This document shows, one piece after another, positions 16,913 to 25,800 of a DNA stretch of 33,679 bases. This DNA comes from Oscillospiraceae bacterium. GTDB lineage: Bacteria; Bacillota; Clostridia; Oscillospirales; Oscillospiraceae. Position 1 is the stretch's first letter; every line of letters begins with the position of its first letter. Position numbers and translations under genes: made by a program. The notes beneath the pieces are model-generated. The model worked only from the letters and a program-made list of their open reading frames with translations, did no database searches and was not told where the DNA came from. Location: assembly GCA_009776445.1 (NCBI GenBank), contig WRNV01000018.1:1-33679 (forward strand), given 5' to 3'.

Positions 16913-16942
16913 TAAATATAAATTTACTAAATATAAATTTAC
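16913..16942. repeat. Two tandem 15-bp repeats upstream of the DUF234 ATPase
   Basis: TAAATATAAATTTAC occurs twice in tandem (16913-16927 and 16928-16942), each with dyad symmetry, about 65 bp upstream of the ATPase start. The arrangement suggests an operator for a dimeric repressor, possibly autoregulation. Low-complexity AT-rich sequence is the alternative. Confidence 0.6.
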
Positions 16943-17121
16943 TTAAACTAGCTGTAAATTCGCCTTGCCATTTACACGCGGCACAATTATTTCTTCATAA
17001 CCGTATAACGGGATTATTGCCAATAGTACTTCAGTTATAATCAGACAAACTAACCGACACAAAGCACAATAAACATCTCTGCGACCGCTCCACACATTCA
17101 AATTTATATCGATCCTTGTTG

Positions 17122-17655
17122 TTATGCCCTCTTGCTGTATTCTTTTATTTTCTTCATCGCCCAGTCGTAATGGCTGGGAGCGACCGAAATGCAGTAGCTG
17201 CCGATGTTGGTCGTCCCTGTCCACGGAAAGTGTTTTTTCTCGAAAAGCTCCTCGTCGGACAGGCTTTCGATCAACTTCAGTACCGACCCGTGGCTGTCGC
17301 GCAGCAGCTTTTCGGCATCGTCGTAGGATGTGGATTGGTGCTTTTCAAAAAAGCCCACGTTCATGTCGCCATAGGTCTTCCAGGTATAGGGTTCAGGCAA
17401 AAAAGGTTTATTTTGTCCGCCCAGATTCGCCGCCGCCCAGTCTAGTAGCAACCTGTGCCACTCGTAGAGATGCACCAGCACATCGCGTATATTTTTGTCG
17501 CGGTTCCAGTGCGCCTCTTTCAATTTCGAATCATTCCCAAAATCGAACACGACCGACTGCGCCCCGCCCGGGATAGTGTCGATCATCTTCCACATTTTTG
17601 CCCATTGGTCGTTTGCAGATGTGATCAATTCTGCTTTTGTCGTTGCTCTTGGCAT
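17122..17655 (-). CDS. ClbS/DfsB family four-helix bundle protein
   Basis: A 177-residue cytoplasmic protein of the DinB-like ClbS/DfsB family. Recognisable elements are MPRATTKAELITSANDQWAKM, NIRDVLVHLYEWHRLLLDW, the F-x-P-x-PYTWKTYGDMN segment and the C-terminal NIGSYCISVAPSHYDWAMKKI. ClbS itself is a cyclopropane hydrolase that protects from colibactin, but most homologues are uncharacterised. AAGGAGG lies 8 nt before the ATG. It stands alone between unrelated genes; no biosynthetic cluster is visible, so a self-resistance role is not supported by context. Confidence 0.88.
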   Translation of the reverse strand: MPRATTKAELITSANDQWAKMWKMIDTIPGGAQSVVFDFGNDSKLKEAHWNRDKNIRDVLVHLYEWHRLLLDWAAANLGGQNKPFLPEPYTWKTYGDMNVGFFEKHQSTSYDDAEKLLRDSHGSVLKLIESLSDEELFEKKHFPWTGTTNIGSYCISVAPSHYDWAMKKIKEYSKRA

Positions 17656-17697
17656 AGGTCATTCCTCCTTTAAAATGTTTTATCATCAAGTTTTCTA

Positions 17698-17712
17698 AAT
17701 TTTCGCGACCCG
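17698..17712. repeat. Direct repeat, left copy, flanking the unknown gene
   Basis: AATTTTCGCGACCCG recurs exactly at 18511-18525. The two copies bracket the gene at 17728-18309 in the same orientation. They may mark an insertion, a recombination junction or a site of unknown function. Confidence 0.7.
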
Positions 17713-17727
17713 TTTTTTCGTAGAATA

Positions 17728-18309
17728 CTAAACGCCGAATTGAATAATCCCAAAGCCCTGCATTATTTCTGCGTAGGTAAATGATTTTTCTGCGTAGTAA
17801 TCTACAATATCCCCACTTTTAAGGGGTTCGCTGTAAACAACCTCAACGTTTACTACCCATTCATCATTTTCTTCAATCATTTCCGCCGTCAAAGTCATGT
17901 TTGTAACGTGCCACCAATTTGTATTTATATATTGAAATGTAAGAATTGGATTTGATGTTTGCTTTTCAAAAAATGCATCACCAGTCAACCGATATAGTTC
18001 TTTATTGTCCAACATAAAGCTAATTTTATATGAACCATATTTGCCGCCTTTTATTGAAAAACCATCAATGGATGTAGTCTTTAACCGCTGTGTCCCAGTG
18101 TTCTCATATTCAAGGATTTCTTCAACAGGATCGTACTCGTCTCCTGCAACAGTCATCGTGAATGTTCCTGTAATTCTATCGCCTGAATAAAAACGATATT
18201 TGTTGGAGCCTTTGTTTATAAATAGAACGCTACTGATAATAATGCAAATCATTAGTACAGCTATTCCGATTAGCGGCGCTACCCATCGTAGATCTCTCTT
18301 GTTCCTCAT
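17728..18309 (-). CDS. Hypothetical membrane-anchored protein
   Basis: No family is recognised. The 193 residues start with a basic segment (MRNKRDLRW) and one hydrophobic helix (residues ~10-31, PLIGIAVLMICIIISSVLF), then an extracytoplasmic-looking beta-rich domain with TGTFTMTVAGDEYDPVEEIL and repeated short strands. It may be an uncleaved signal anchor with an outside domain. GGGGGAA precedes the ATG. It is flanked by two identical 15-bp direct repeats, so it may be an inserted unit. The 271 bp upstream (18310-18580) hold no other gene. Confidence 0.7.
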   Translation of the reverse strand: MRNKRDLRWVAPLIGIAVLMICIIISSVLFINKGSNKYRFYSGDRITGTFTMTVAGDEYDPVEEILEYENTGTQRLKTTSIDGFSIKGGKYGSYKISFMLDNKELYRLTGDAFFEKQTSNPILTFQYINTNWWHVTNMTLTAEMIEENDEWVVNVEVVYSEPLKSGDIVDYYAEKSFTYAEIMQGFGIIQFGV

Positions 18310-18510
18310 GCCAAATTCCCCCGGTACGAAAACGAAATTACAACTATCTCAACTATACGTTGTTTGTCGGAAAAGTCAATTAGCTGAAGGTGGAAAAATG
18401 TGAGATCAAAGATTTTGATGATGATCTTAGATTGAAATGATGCAGTAAGATGACGCTATTAAGAAAGCCAAGAGGTAGTTCCACATCGTGGATATTTTTA
18501 GAGTTTTCAT

Positions 18511-18525
18511 AATTTTCGCGACCCG
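18511..18525. repeat. Direct repeat, right copy
   Basis: Second exact copy of AATTTTCGCGACCCG (see 17698-17712), lying about 20 bp before the hairpin downstream of the first NTPase gene. Confidence 0.7.
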
Positions 18526-18544
18526 AGAAGCACGTTAGGATTGA

Positions 18545-18616
18545 TTGCGCAACGGGTGCAAAAGATTAGAAGATTACAGATTACAGATTTAACCATAAAG
18601 CGGGGCGTACTCCACC
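18545..18616 (-). other. Conserved 3' frame of variable region 1 (IMH-like sequence plus hairpin)
   Basis: On the minus strand this runs from the invariant GGVRPALWLNL codons through the stop codon into non-coding DNA. The 57 nt at 18560-18616 differ by one base from the frame of the third gene and by two from that of the second. It ends in an imperfect hairpin (TTGCGC 18545-18550, GTGCAA 18556-18561, one G-T pair). DNA identity extending past the stop indicates a cis-acting site; in DGR targets the IMH and a downstream hairpin occupy this place. Confidence 0.7.
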
Positions 18617-20719
18617 CTTAGCATCGTATACACTGTAGCCGTACACGAAGAAGTTGCCGTCAGCGTTGACGTTCGCGGCATCATAATCATAGTAACCAGG
18701 CGACCGAAGCCACCACCACCAAGCCGCTTCTTCAGTGTTATTCAAACTATAATGGGCGTCAGTATTGGCTGTAGATTTCAAGTCGTTATATACTGTTTCA
18801 TTGCGATAAGCAATTCGATCATCGATAGATAAAAAGTAGGTTTGCACCTCATTAATGCTCAACAAAAAGATTTTATCCTTAGTTTCACCTTGTATTTTGG
18901 CGCGTTCTATATCGTTAAATGCCGCCTTAAGAAAATTGCCATTAAGGTATTTCCTAATATCGCTGGCTTCCCAATCATTCAGTTTCCTATCTTTGTGTTC
19001 TGTAATGTTAAAAGCGCGCAATGAGAGAATTTGGTCGGATATGAGGAGAACCCTGTTCTCCCTGTTTTTATAGTCCAATATGCGCCATACTATTTTCGGA
19101 CTACTTGAGAAACACAAATGGTTTCCTTTAGTGGGTTGCAGATCGGCTTCAAGTATGGTGTATATTTTATTGGGCGAATGCTCTTGCTTTTCCGCTTCAC
19201 CTAACTCGCTAATATATGTAATAAACTCTTCATGTTGAAATTCGTATTTTGTATCATTTTCATTGCATTGTAAGAAAAGATTAGGGAAGTCCTGTATAGT
19301 GTATATTTTATTGGGAGACTGTTTTTGCTTCTCTGCTTCACCCAGCCCGCTAAAATATGTAATAAACTCTTCATGTTGAAATTCGTATTTTGTATCATTA
19401 TCTTTGCATTGTAAGAAAAGATTAGGGAAGTCAGGCTTTAGTTTCTTTATCATTGGGTCTGACGAGCTTATTTCAAATATTTTCTGAGAAACAAAATAGG
19501 CTGCCAACTCAATTAATTTTTTCTTGAGGCTTTCTTTGAATTTGTCTTTTTCGTCTTGAGCTTTGTTTCTACAGTATTTATCACATTCTCTATTTAGAAA
19601 CACATCCACCATTTTTTGGAAGTATGCTGTTCTAGACAATTGCTCTAAATCTTGTACGTCTAGCAAAATAGAAGCATAGGCGCTGTATAGCGGAAGGGCA
19701 ATGAATTTGCCTGTTCTTTTGCCGTCTGTGTTTTTAGCTATATATAGAGTTTTGATTGCTTTTTTTATTTTCACTTTTTGCCAAAACGTGATTCTAATCG
19801 CATAATCATCGTCGTCGCCATTAAGAACGTATTTACGGTTGTTAACAGCAAATACTCTCTGCGCGTATTTTATTGCCACTTTTTCAGGGACATAATCTTC
19901 ATTATACTCGCAAATCTCTAGCCTTGTAATTTTCCTGTCGCTCAATGATTTGGCGGAAATCTCGCTCTTTAAATTGGCGTTGTCTGCAGTCCTATATGTA
20001 ATAACAATTGTGTTATTGTTGTCTACTGCGTCCAACATATCGATGATTTCAAAAAGTCTTTCTTTTCTCCAAGCAACACTGTCAACACTTGAGGAATCTG
20101 GCCGCAACTCGTCAAAACCGTCGAAAATCAGCACAGAATTCTTCGACTGGGATATTACTGTTTGTAGTTTTTCAAAACTGTACTCTCTGCAAAGTATCAA
20201 ATTCACTGTGGAAACAGGGTCGATAGCAAGAATTTCCCCAGTTTTTTTGTTAGCATAGTTTATAATATGATTTTTACGCCAATAACTAAGGGTTAATCTC
20301 GTACATAGATTTTTTGCAAATTTTGTTTTACCGCAAGCAGGGTTAGCAAAAACGAAATAAAGCGGCGACGTTTTTCTATTTCCTTTGAGAGGATACTCCC
20401 TTTCTGCTATGTATTTTACAATTTTTCTATAACTCAAGCCTTCCCCAATATCAGAAACACCTTTTGTGTTATACAAAAATAACAGTGGCGGAACAAATTC
20501 TTTTATTTCAGTTTTTGAGAATTTGTTCTGTTCTTGAGCTCTTCTTAATACTTCCTTTCTTATGTGGAAGTAAAGCCATAAGGAAACGATGGTAATTACA
20601 ATTGGGATAAGGAGCCACAAGTTTTTTTGTGCAAAATCATACACAGTCGACAAATCAAGCATATTACTAGTTGGTTGTAATGAGGTAAAGCTTGTTATTG
20701 TTTGGATTTTCATTTTCAT
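18581..20719 (-). CDS. Membrane-anchored NACHT-like NTPase with DUF6273-type C-terminal variable domain (putative DGR target 1)
   Basis: About 712 residues. Domains: one N-terminal membrane helix (~33-53) followed by basic residues, so the rest should face the cytoplasm; a NACHT-like P-loop ATPase with FANPACGKTKF (Lys ~131), Walker B LIFDGFDEL (~200) and sensor VITYRTAD; a helical region with a 47-residue tandem duplication (~430-525); and a DUF6273-like domain from ~540 (IVWRILDYKNRENRVLLIS, DKIFLLSINEV, WWWWLRSPG, GGVRPALWLNL). Its last 45 codons contain the variable core. It is a full-length paralogue of the gene at 28629-30653. ATG at 20719 chosen; GTG at 20722 is also possible. Likely role: ligand-sensing signalling or conflict NTPase (inference). 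Confidence 0.85.
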   Translation of the reverse strand: MKMKIQTITSFTSLQPTSNMLDLSTVYDFAQKNLWLLIPIVITIVSLWLYFHIRKEVLRRAQEQNKFSKTEIKEFVPPLLFLYNTKGVSDIGEGLSYRKIVKYIAEREYPLKGNRKTSPLYFVFANPACGKTKFAKNLCTRLTLSYWRKNHIINYANKKTGEILAIDPVSTVNLILCREYSFEKLQTVISQSKNSVLIFDGFDELRPDSSSVDSVAWRKERLFEIIDMLDAVDNNNTIVITYRTADNANLKSEISAKSLSDRKITRLEICEYNEDYVPEKVAIKYAQRVFAVNNRKYVLNGDDDDYAIRITFWQKVKIKKAIKTLYIAKNTDGKRTGKFIALPLYSAYASILLDVQDLEQLSRTAYFQKMVDVFLNRECDKYCRNKAQDEKDKFKESLKKKLIELAAYFVSQKIFEISSSDPMIKKLKPDFPNLFLQCKDNDTKYEFQHEEFITYFSGLGEAEKQKQSPNKIYTIQDFPNLFLQCNENDTKYEFQHEEFITYISELGEAEKQEHSPNKIYTILEADLQPTKGNHLCFSSSPKIVWRILDYKNRENRVLLISDQILSLRAFNITEHKDRKLNDWEASDIRKYLNGNFLKAAFNDIERAKIQGETKDKIFLLSINEVQTYFLSIDDRIAYRNETVYNDLKSTANTDAHYSLNNTEEAAWWWWLRSPGYYDYDAANVNADGNFFVYGYSVYDAKGGVRPALWLNL
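18617..18694 (-). other. Variable core of putative DGR variable region 1 (26 codons)
   Basis: Encodes YYDYDAANVNADGNFFVYGY plus SVYDAK. Compared with the third gene's core, 12 first and 11 second codon positions differ but only 4 third positions, all four in codons for unchanged amino acids. Most variable codons end in C or T, as expected if they descend from AAC/AAT codons of a template by adenine mutagenesis. Confidence 0.75.
19151..19432 (-). repeat. In-frame tandem duplication of 141 bp within NTPase gene 1
   Basis: Units 19151-19291 and 19292-19432 have a period of 141 bp (47 codons). Each encodes FPNLFLQC ... DTKYEFQHEEFITY ... SPNKIYTI. The paralogue at 28629-30653 has only one unit, so the duplication arose after the two genes separated. 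Confidence 0.88.
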
Positions 20720-20747
20720 CACAATCCTTTTCTTGACAGCACCTGGT

Positions 20748-20796
20748 GGGACAACCCCCTTCCCTCTTCGTGCGCGAAGGGGGCTTTGGACAGGGA
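20748..20796. repeat. Palindromic REP-like element R1
   Basis: GC-rich element with the family's marks: GGGACAACCCCCTT, then a CTTCGTGCGCGAAG palindrome and GGGGGCTTTGGACA. It sits 29 bp upstream of the first NTPase start. Related elements: 21031-21089, 21330-21375, 30686-30740, 33509-33572. Confidence 0.75.
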
Positions 20797-20804
20797 ATGG
20801 GTAT

Positions 20805-21017
20805 GCGTTTCTTGATCAAATTTCTTACATACAAAAACTGATTTCTAATTGAGTCAATACTAAAGCGGACTATATTAATACTTATTAAAATCAAAAACTC
20901 CGCCTGTATACGGACAGGTTGTTTTGAAAAACAGTAATACCACAGCAGTTTTTCTAGCTTTGTAGCTTGATGACGTAACTCTCTAGCAAGCATTTTGTGT
21001 TCACGGAAATGTGACAT
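20805..21017 (-). pseudogene. DUF559 (Vsr-like endonuclease) remnant with internal deletion
   Basis: The open frame starts MSHFREHKMLARELRHQATKL and continues EKLLWYYCFSKQPVRIQ, close to the N-terminus of DUF559 proteins. It then jumps to NIVRFSIDSIRNQFLYVRNLI, which resembles the C-terminal VIRFxNDEIxNQF segment. The middle with the catalytic D-x-DGxxH region (~40-50 residues) is missing, so this is a deleted, probably inactive copy. It is bracketed by REP-like elements R1 and R2 in opposite orientation. The frame runs on to 20667 through R1, which is not considered coding. Confidence 0.6.
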
Positions 21018-21030
21018 GCTTTAGCCCCCG

Positions 21031-21089
21031 CGTCCTAATCCTCATTCGCGAATGTAGGGGGCGCCGCCCGCATGCGGCGGGGGTTGAAC
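21031..21089. repeat. Palindromic REP-like element R2
   Basis: Begins CGTCCTAATCCTCATTCGCG and continues with a GC-rich inverted repeat around GCCGCCCGCATGCGGCGG before GGGGTTGAAC. It is the reverse orientation relative to R1, with the DUF559 remnant between them, and shares the GCCGCCCGCA block with R5 at 33509-33572. Confidence 0.7.
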
Positions 21090-21180
21090 TCTGAAAGCGC
21101 GCATTATTCTGTGTTGAAGTATCTGGTGTTAATTCTATATACATTTTTGTTTTCGAACAGAAAAGTACTCAAAACTACAT

Positions 21181-21224
21181 TGAATACTGCTGAATATACA
21201 TCGAAAATATATGAAAAGCAATAG
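21181..21224 (-). repeat. Dispersed 45-bp repeat, copy B
   Basis: Same family as 13825-13869, with the minus-strand promoter-like TTGCTT-17-TATATT. It lies ~460 bp upstream of the first NTPase gene, separated from it by R2, the DUF559 remnant and R1, so in this copy direct promotion is less certain. The sequence after it (GGTGTAAACCGCAAAAA) is shared with copy D. Confidence 0.8.
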
Positions 21225-21275
21225 TACCTGAATGGTGTAAACCGCAAAAAGGGTTTTTTATAAGAGGGTAATATT

Positions 21276-21300
21276 GAACAAAGGGACCGTCCCTTTGTTC
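21276..21300. terminator. Perfect 11-bp hairpin downstream of the ROK gene
   Basis: GAACAAAGGGA-CCG-TCCCTTTGTTC is a perfect inverted repeat. It is ~80 bp past the ROK stop on the minus strand and could end that transcript, though only mixed AT sequence follows. It may also be part of the REP-like repeat group around it. Confidence 0.45.
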
Positions 21301-21329
21301 ACGGCACCCACGCCACGCCTTTCGTCCCT

Positions 21330-21375
21330 CGTCCTAAGCCCCCTTCGCGAACGAAGGGGGAAGGGGGTTGTCCCC
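21330..21375. repeat. Palindromic REP-like element R3
   Basis: Most regular copy: a 9-bp perfect stem CCCCCTTCG-CGAA-CGAAGGGGG (21339-21360) followed by AAGGGGGTTGTCCCC. It abuts the ROK stop codon (21380), so it may also help end ROK transcription. Confidence 0.8.
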
Positions 21376-21379
21376 TTGT

Positions 21380-22327
21380 TCACTTTTCCTCATAGCCATT
21401 TATCCCCACCGATATTGCCGCTACGTCGCCTATTTCCTCGCCCAGCGCGGCGGGTACTACTTCACAGCATTCGTAAGCAAACCTAAGCGACTCTTTTTTC
21501 AAAACCTCGCTCGCCGACGACCAAAGCAGATTGCGGCTTCTTGTGAATATGCCGCCGATTACAATGCGCTCAGGGTTGAGTATGTCAACTAGTATTGCTA
21601 GGCCTTTGCCTAAGTATTGTCCGCACTTATTATATATCTCGATCGCGGTCTCGTCGCCGTTTTCCGCCGCGATAGCAACGTCCTTCGCTGACAATGCCCT
21701 TGCCGATGGCAAATCATTGCAGAATCCCACACGCTCGCCTCGCTGGATCTTTTCCAAAACCGTATTGTAAGCAATTTGCGCGATGCCCCCGCCGCTGCAA
21801 AAGCCTTCAAACGAACCTGCCTTGCCGTACCCTACGGGACCTTCGTCCGCCATCCGCACATGGCCAAGTTCCCCTGCCATGTCTGATGCTCCGCTGTACA
21901 GTCTGCCGTCCAGGATTAGACCCGCGCCCATGCCTGAGCCGAATGTTAAGAAGACCATATTTTGACAGCCCCTGCCCGCGCCGAACTTCCATTCCGCCAG
22001 AGCGCAGGCGTTCGCGTCGTTTTGCAGGAATGCCGGGGCGTTGAACTCCTTTTGCATAATGTCAACTATGTGTATATAGTCCCACCCCGGAAGGTTTGGC
22101 GGCGACATTATTATTCCCTTTTTGCTATTTAGCGGCCCGCCGCAGCTTACCCCTATCGCGGTTATCGCGCCCTTTTTCAATTTGTTGATCGCTTCTTGAA
22201 TATTATCAATGTTCGCGCTGGGATTTTCGGGGATGGTGTCAAACCTAATTTTGCCCTTGATGACAGCGTCTTTGTCCGCAATTGTCACGGCGCATTTTGT
22301 GCCGCCTATATCAACGCCAATATACAT
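21380..22327 (-). CDS. ROK family sugar kinase
   Basis: A 315-residue cytoplasmic protein of the ROK family, which includes glucokinases, fructokinases and N-acylhexosamine kinases. Seen: phosphate loop YIGVDIGGTKCAV at the N-terminus, FLQNDANACALAEW with the catalytic Asp region, FLTFGSGMGAGLILDG and ELGHVRMADEG with the conserved Glu-Leu-Gly-His. The usual zinc motif CxCGxxGC is absent: the segment reads GPVGYGKAGSFEGFCSGGG. The ATG at 22327 (GGGGAGG 10 nt upstream) is preferred over a start 51 codons earlier, which would add a tail before the conserved first strand. It is divergent from the GH76 gene, so it may phosphorylate a released sugar (inference). Confidence 0.87.
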   Translation of the reverse strand: MYIGVDIGGTKCAVTIADKDAVIKGKIRFDTIPENPSANIDNIQEAINKLKKGAITAIGVSCGGPLNSKKGIIMSPPNLPGWDYIHIVDIMQKEFNAPAFLQNDANACALAEWKFGAGRGCQNMVFLTFGSGMGAGLILDGRLYSGASDMAGELGHVRMADEGPVGYGKAGSFEGFCSGGGIAQIAYNTVLEKIQRGERVGFCNDLPSARALSAKDVAIAAENGDETAIEIYNKCGQYLGKGLAILVDILNPERIVIGGIFTRSRNLLWSSASEVLKKESLRFAYECCEVVPAALGEEIGDVAAISVGINGYEEK

Positions 22328-22808
22328 AAAAACAAAGCCTCCCCAACCTCTATTCCGGTGCTGATTGTACCATAGAAAGGTTGCGAACGCCACGATTTTT
22401 TGAAATACAATAGCAACACTGTCATGCCACGACTGCCGAGCCTTCGCTGGAGCCGAATCGCGGTTGATTATTCTGCGCATCGGTGTATAATCGTAATCGA
22501 AAACAGTAAAATGAGTAGAGATGTAGTGTTCTGTTACATTGCCTTAAATCATGAGCGTATCCGTCTTGATTTTTAGTTTTGTGGGGGGACAGGGCATTTA
22601 CTTCTATATTCCGGTTAATTTCTTGGCTAGGTTTCGCCAAAACGAAAAATGTTAAGGTAGTGTAAAATCAAAATGTTTAGGTAGCTGGAAATGAGGTGGA
22701 TATTTATCTATGATTTGTTTCCCCGGCCCCTTCGGGCCTCAAGGGATGTTGGGGAATGTGCAGAAAAGAAGAGGCTCAGACCAGAAATAAAAAAAGGAGT
22801 TGAGTTAT
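22328..22808. promoter_or_regulatory. Divergent control region between ROK and GH76 genes
   Basis: 481 bp without a convincing gene. It holds two near-identical 15-bp direct repeats, AAAATGTTAAGGTAG (22646-22660) and AAAATGTTTAGGTAG (22670-22684), spaced 24 bp start to start, a layout fitting binding sites for a regulator of the GH76 gene. A GC-rich hairpin around GGCCCCTTCGGGCC follows at ~22725-22738. No riboswitch class is recognised. Confidence 0.4.
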
Positions 22809-25800
22809 TTGTTTAGACTTAAAGCAGTTAAAGTACTGATGTCGTGTATCTTGGCATTGTCCCTCTCTTTGACGATATTTACCGCATTTGCAGAACTGAA
22901 TGGAGAAGACAGTGAGGTATCCACAGCAGCGGCTGATGAAATGCTCGAAACATGGATTGACACATACGTTTATTACATCAACAGAGTTAATGGAATTCCG
23001 GAATCCCCGCAGGATGCGCTTAACTTAACCGAAGGCGGCCCTACAAACGGTCCGATCCTTTTCGATGGTATTAATATGAAAATGCCTGAGATTGGCGAAC
23101 CATGCGGTGCTACAACATACCGTTGGTCTGATAAGTGGATGGAAAGACAGGCATGGGAAGTAGCTCGCAACCTCCCGAGAGAAACAGACTATTGGATTTC
23201 CGCTATCCAGTTCGAAGGCATGCTCGATGTTTATGAGTACATGGAAGATAGCAACCCAAAGAAAGCTGAAGTACGTCAGTTGATAATCGACTTGTACGAG
23301 GGCTACTGGTTCTCCGGCAACCATCCGACATGGGATGTTAACTTCCCTGACCAGAATTACTACAATGACGATCAGGCTTGGTGGTCCATGGCTCTTTCCA
23401 GAGGATTCAGACTTATAGGCGATATCAGAATGCTCCATAGCAGTGACTACCTCATTACAAAGACTTTCCTGGAATGGGATGACACCGACTGGGCAGCAGA
23501 GGGTTATCCGAACGCATTCGGTGGCGCACCATGGGGCGGTATTCCTTGGAGACGCGTTGGAAATGACGTTGCAGTGGGCTTAGGCAGCTGGGCGAATAGC
23601 AATGCCAACAAGAACTTCTGCACAGAAGGTAACGCTTGCTACGCTGCTTTGACATTGGCGTCAACATATAAAGATCTAGCAGCAACTACAGAAGATCCGG
23701 CGCTCAAGGCTAAATATCAGGCTGCATATGAAGAACAATTTGCAGCCGGTTCCAAGTCTTACGAGTGGAATAAGTTCCACTATATCAACATGGAAACAGG
23801 TCAAGTTACAAACGGCAGCTATAGACTGACCGGTACCGTAAACCATGCGCGAGATGGCGTTACTTGCCCGACCAGAGCTGACCCGTACAATCATGGCACA
23901 GCCGCAGGTTCTTCTTATCAAATGTATGTTCTTACAGGCGATGGAAAGTATCGTGATGAAGCAAAGATTCTCATGGACTATGCAATTGAGCAGTGGACGC
24001 TCAGCGATGGCTTGACAGCGGACTGCCAGGGTACAGGCGACGATGCTGCATGGAAGAACATCTTGTGGTACATCGCTGCTGAAATGTGCTATAACGGCGG
24101 CTTCACAGAGTATGAAAAATACTTTGAAGCTAATGCTATTCAGGCTTGGACCAATAGAAATGACGTTGGTCTTTGCAACAATGCACTCCAGTTCATAAGC
24201 AATTCCCGCCAGGCTTCTATCTGCACGCTTCTTGGTGTAAACTTCCTTTATTGGTCAGACTTTGATGCCGATAAGGAATATGATTATGATCTCATTGGAC
24301 CCATTAGTAACGGCGTCAACGGCGTGTATCAGGCCGAATGGGCCCAAAACGAGTATATACAACTGGATACCTCTCAGGCGGGCTATACCGGCACTGGCTA
24401 TACCCAGTATTGGGACGCTGACGGGCCTCACGTGCAGGACGGATGGGTCCGATTTGACGTAAACGTGCCTGAAACCGGTATCTACAAGCTGGATATCAGA
24501 TGGTACACCCGCGGGGACAACACCCGGAGAATCAGCATTAACGGCGGACCGGACGCGATATTCTATTTTAGCAGAGGCACAAACAATACCTGGGAAACAA
24601 TACCTTATTACGCCCTGCTAAACGAGGGGCTTAACACGGTCAAGTTTACGTACTATAACAGGAACTCTCACGGCACGAATGACCGGGACGGGAACTCATG
24701 GTGTTTCATGGACAACTTGACAGTGGGTTATCTCAACCCGTACGACGCGCCGACGCAGTCGGTCGCGGTCAGCGCAACAGGTCCGAGTTTCGCCACAACC
24801 AATTACTTCTCGAGTACTTGGGCCAGCGCGAACAACACTTACGTCGAGTATACTGTGTCCGTACCTGAGGCGGGGGATTACGATCTGAATTTCTTCTATA
24901 CGAATTTCAACACGACCGCCGCCACCAGGGTGATGTCGGTCAACGGCAGCTCAACAACCACGGACATCTCATTCCCGAGAACCGGCCCGGCCGGTTCAAC
25001 CGCAAACGATCCGGTTACAAATAACTCTACGAGTTATTCCGGAACGGTTCTGGCCGACAAAGTCGCGTTGAAGGCTGGCGTTAACACGATCAGGCTCTCG
25101 TCGACCGGAACAGGCCAGCAGTCAATGAGCCTGTTCAAATACGTAGGCGTGAAGGAGCCGCAGAAGAGCGTCAAGTGCGGCGAAGAGATGATGGAAGACT
25201 TCATCGCGGCGTATATGAGGGATCATTACGATTATGAGGGCAACATCGTCGGGAAAAGCACCTGGCGTTGGTCCGACAACCCGGATCATGGCGGCGGCTC
25301 GACCTTCGAGAAGCGCCGCGAAACCGATTTCTGGCTGTCCGCTCCGATCTACGACTCGTTCAACGACGCTCTGCTGTATTCGAAAAACCCGAAATACATC
25401 GCGATCCTAGACAGCCTGTTTGAGAGCTTCATCGACTCCAAATGGCACCCCACATGGGATGTGCATGATTGGATGGATAACACATACACCGACGACGTGA
25501 TCTGGTGGTGCCAGGCCTTTGAAAGGTCATATAGCCTGACTGGGGACCGGAAATACCTCGACATGTCGGCGTGGATGTGGGAAGAGATCATGAAAAGCTG
25601 GGATGAAACGGTGGGTTACGGCGGCGCGCCGTACGGAGGTTTCTTCTGGAGGCGCACGGCGGGCGATAACGTAGTTAATCCGCTTAATGCATCAAAGAAT
25701 ATCTGCTCGAACCTCAACTCCGTCATATGCGCCACGCGCCTTTCCAAGTCTTACGCGTCGATAGACCCGGTCAAGAGCGCCGCTTACCTTGAACAGGCGA

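Noticed and set aside
21330..21375. Treating the GC-rich palindromes only as terminators
   Set aside because: Several lie upstream of gene starts rather than at ends, and they share long conserved sequence beyond the stem, as in a repeat family; R3 may still act secondarily as a terminator of the ROK gene.
22422..22640. Minus-strand open frame of 72 codons in the ROK-GH76 gap
   Set aside because: No recognisable domain, no convincing ribosome binding site, and it covers the region with operator-like repeats.
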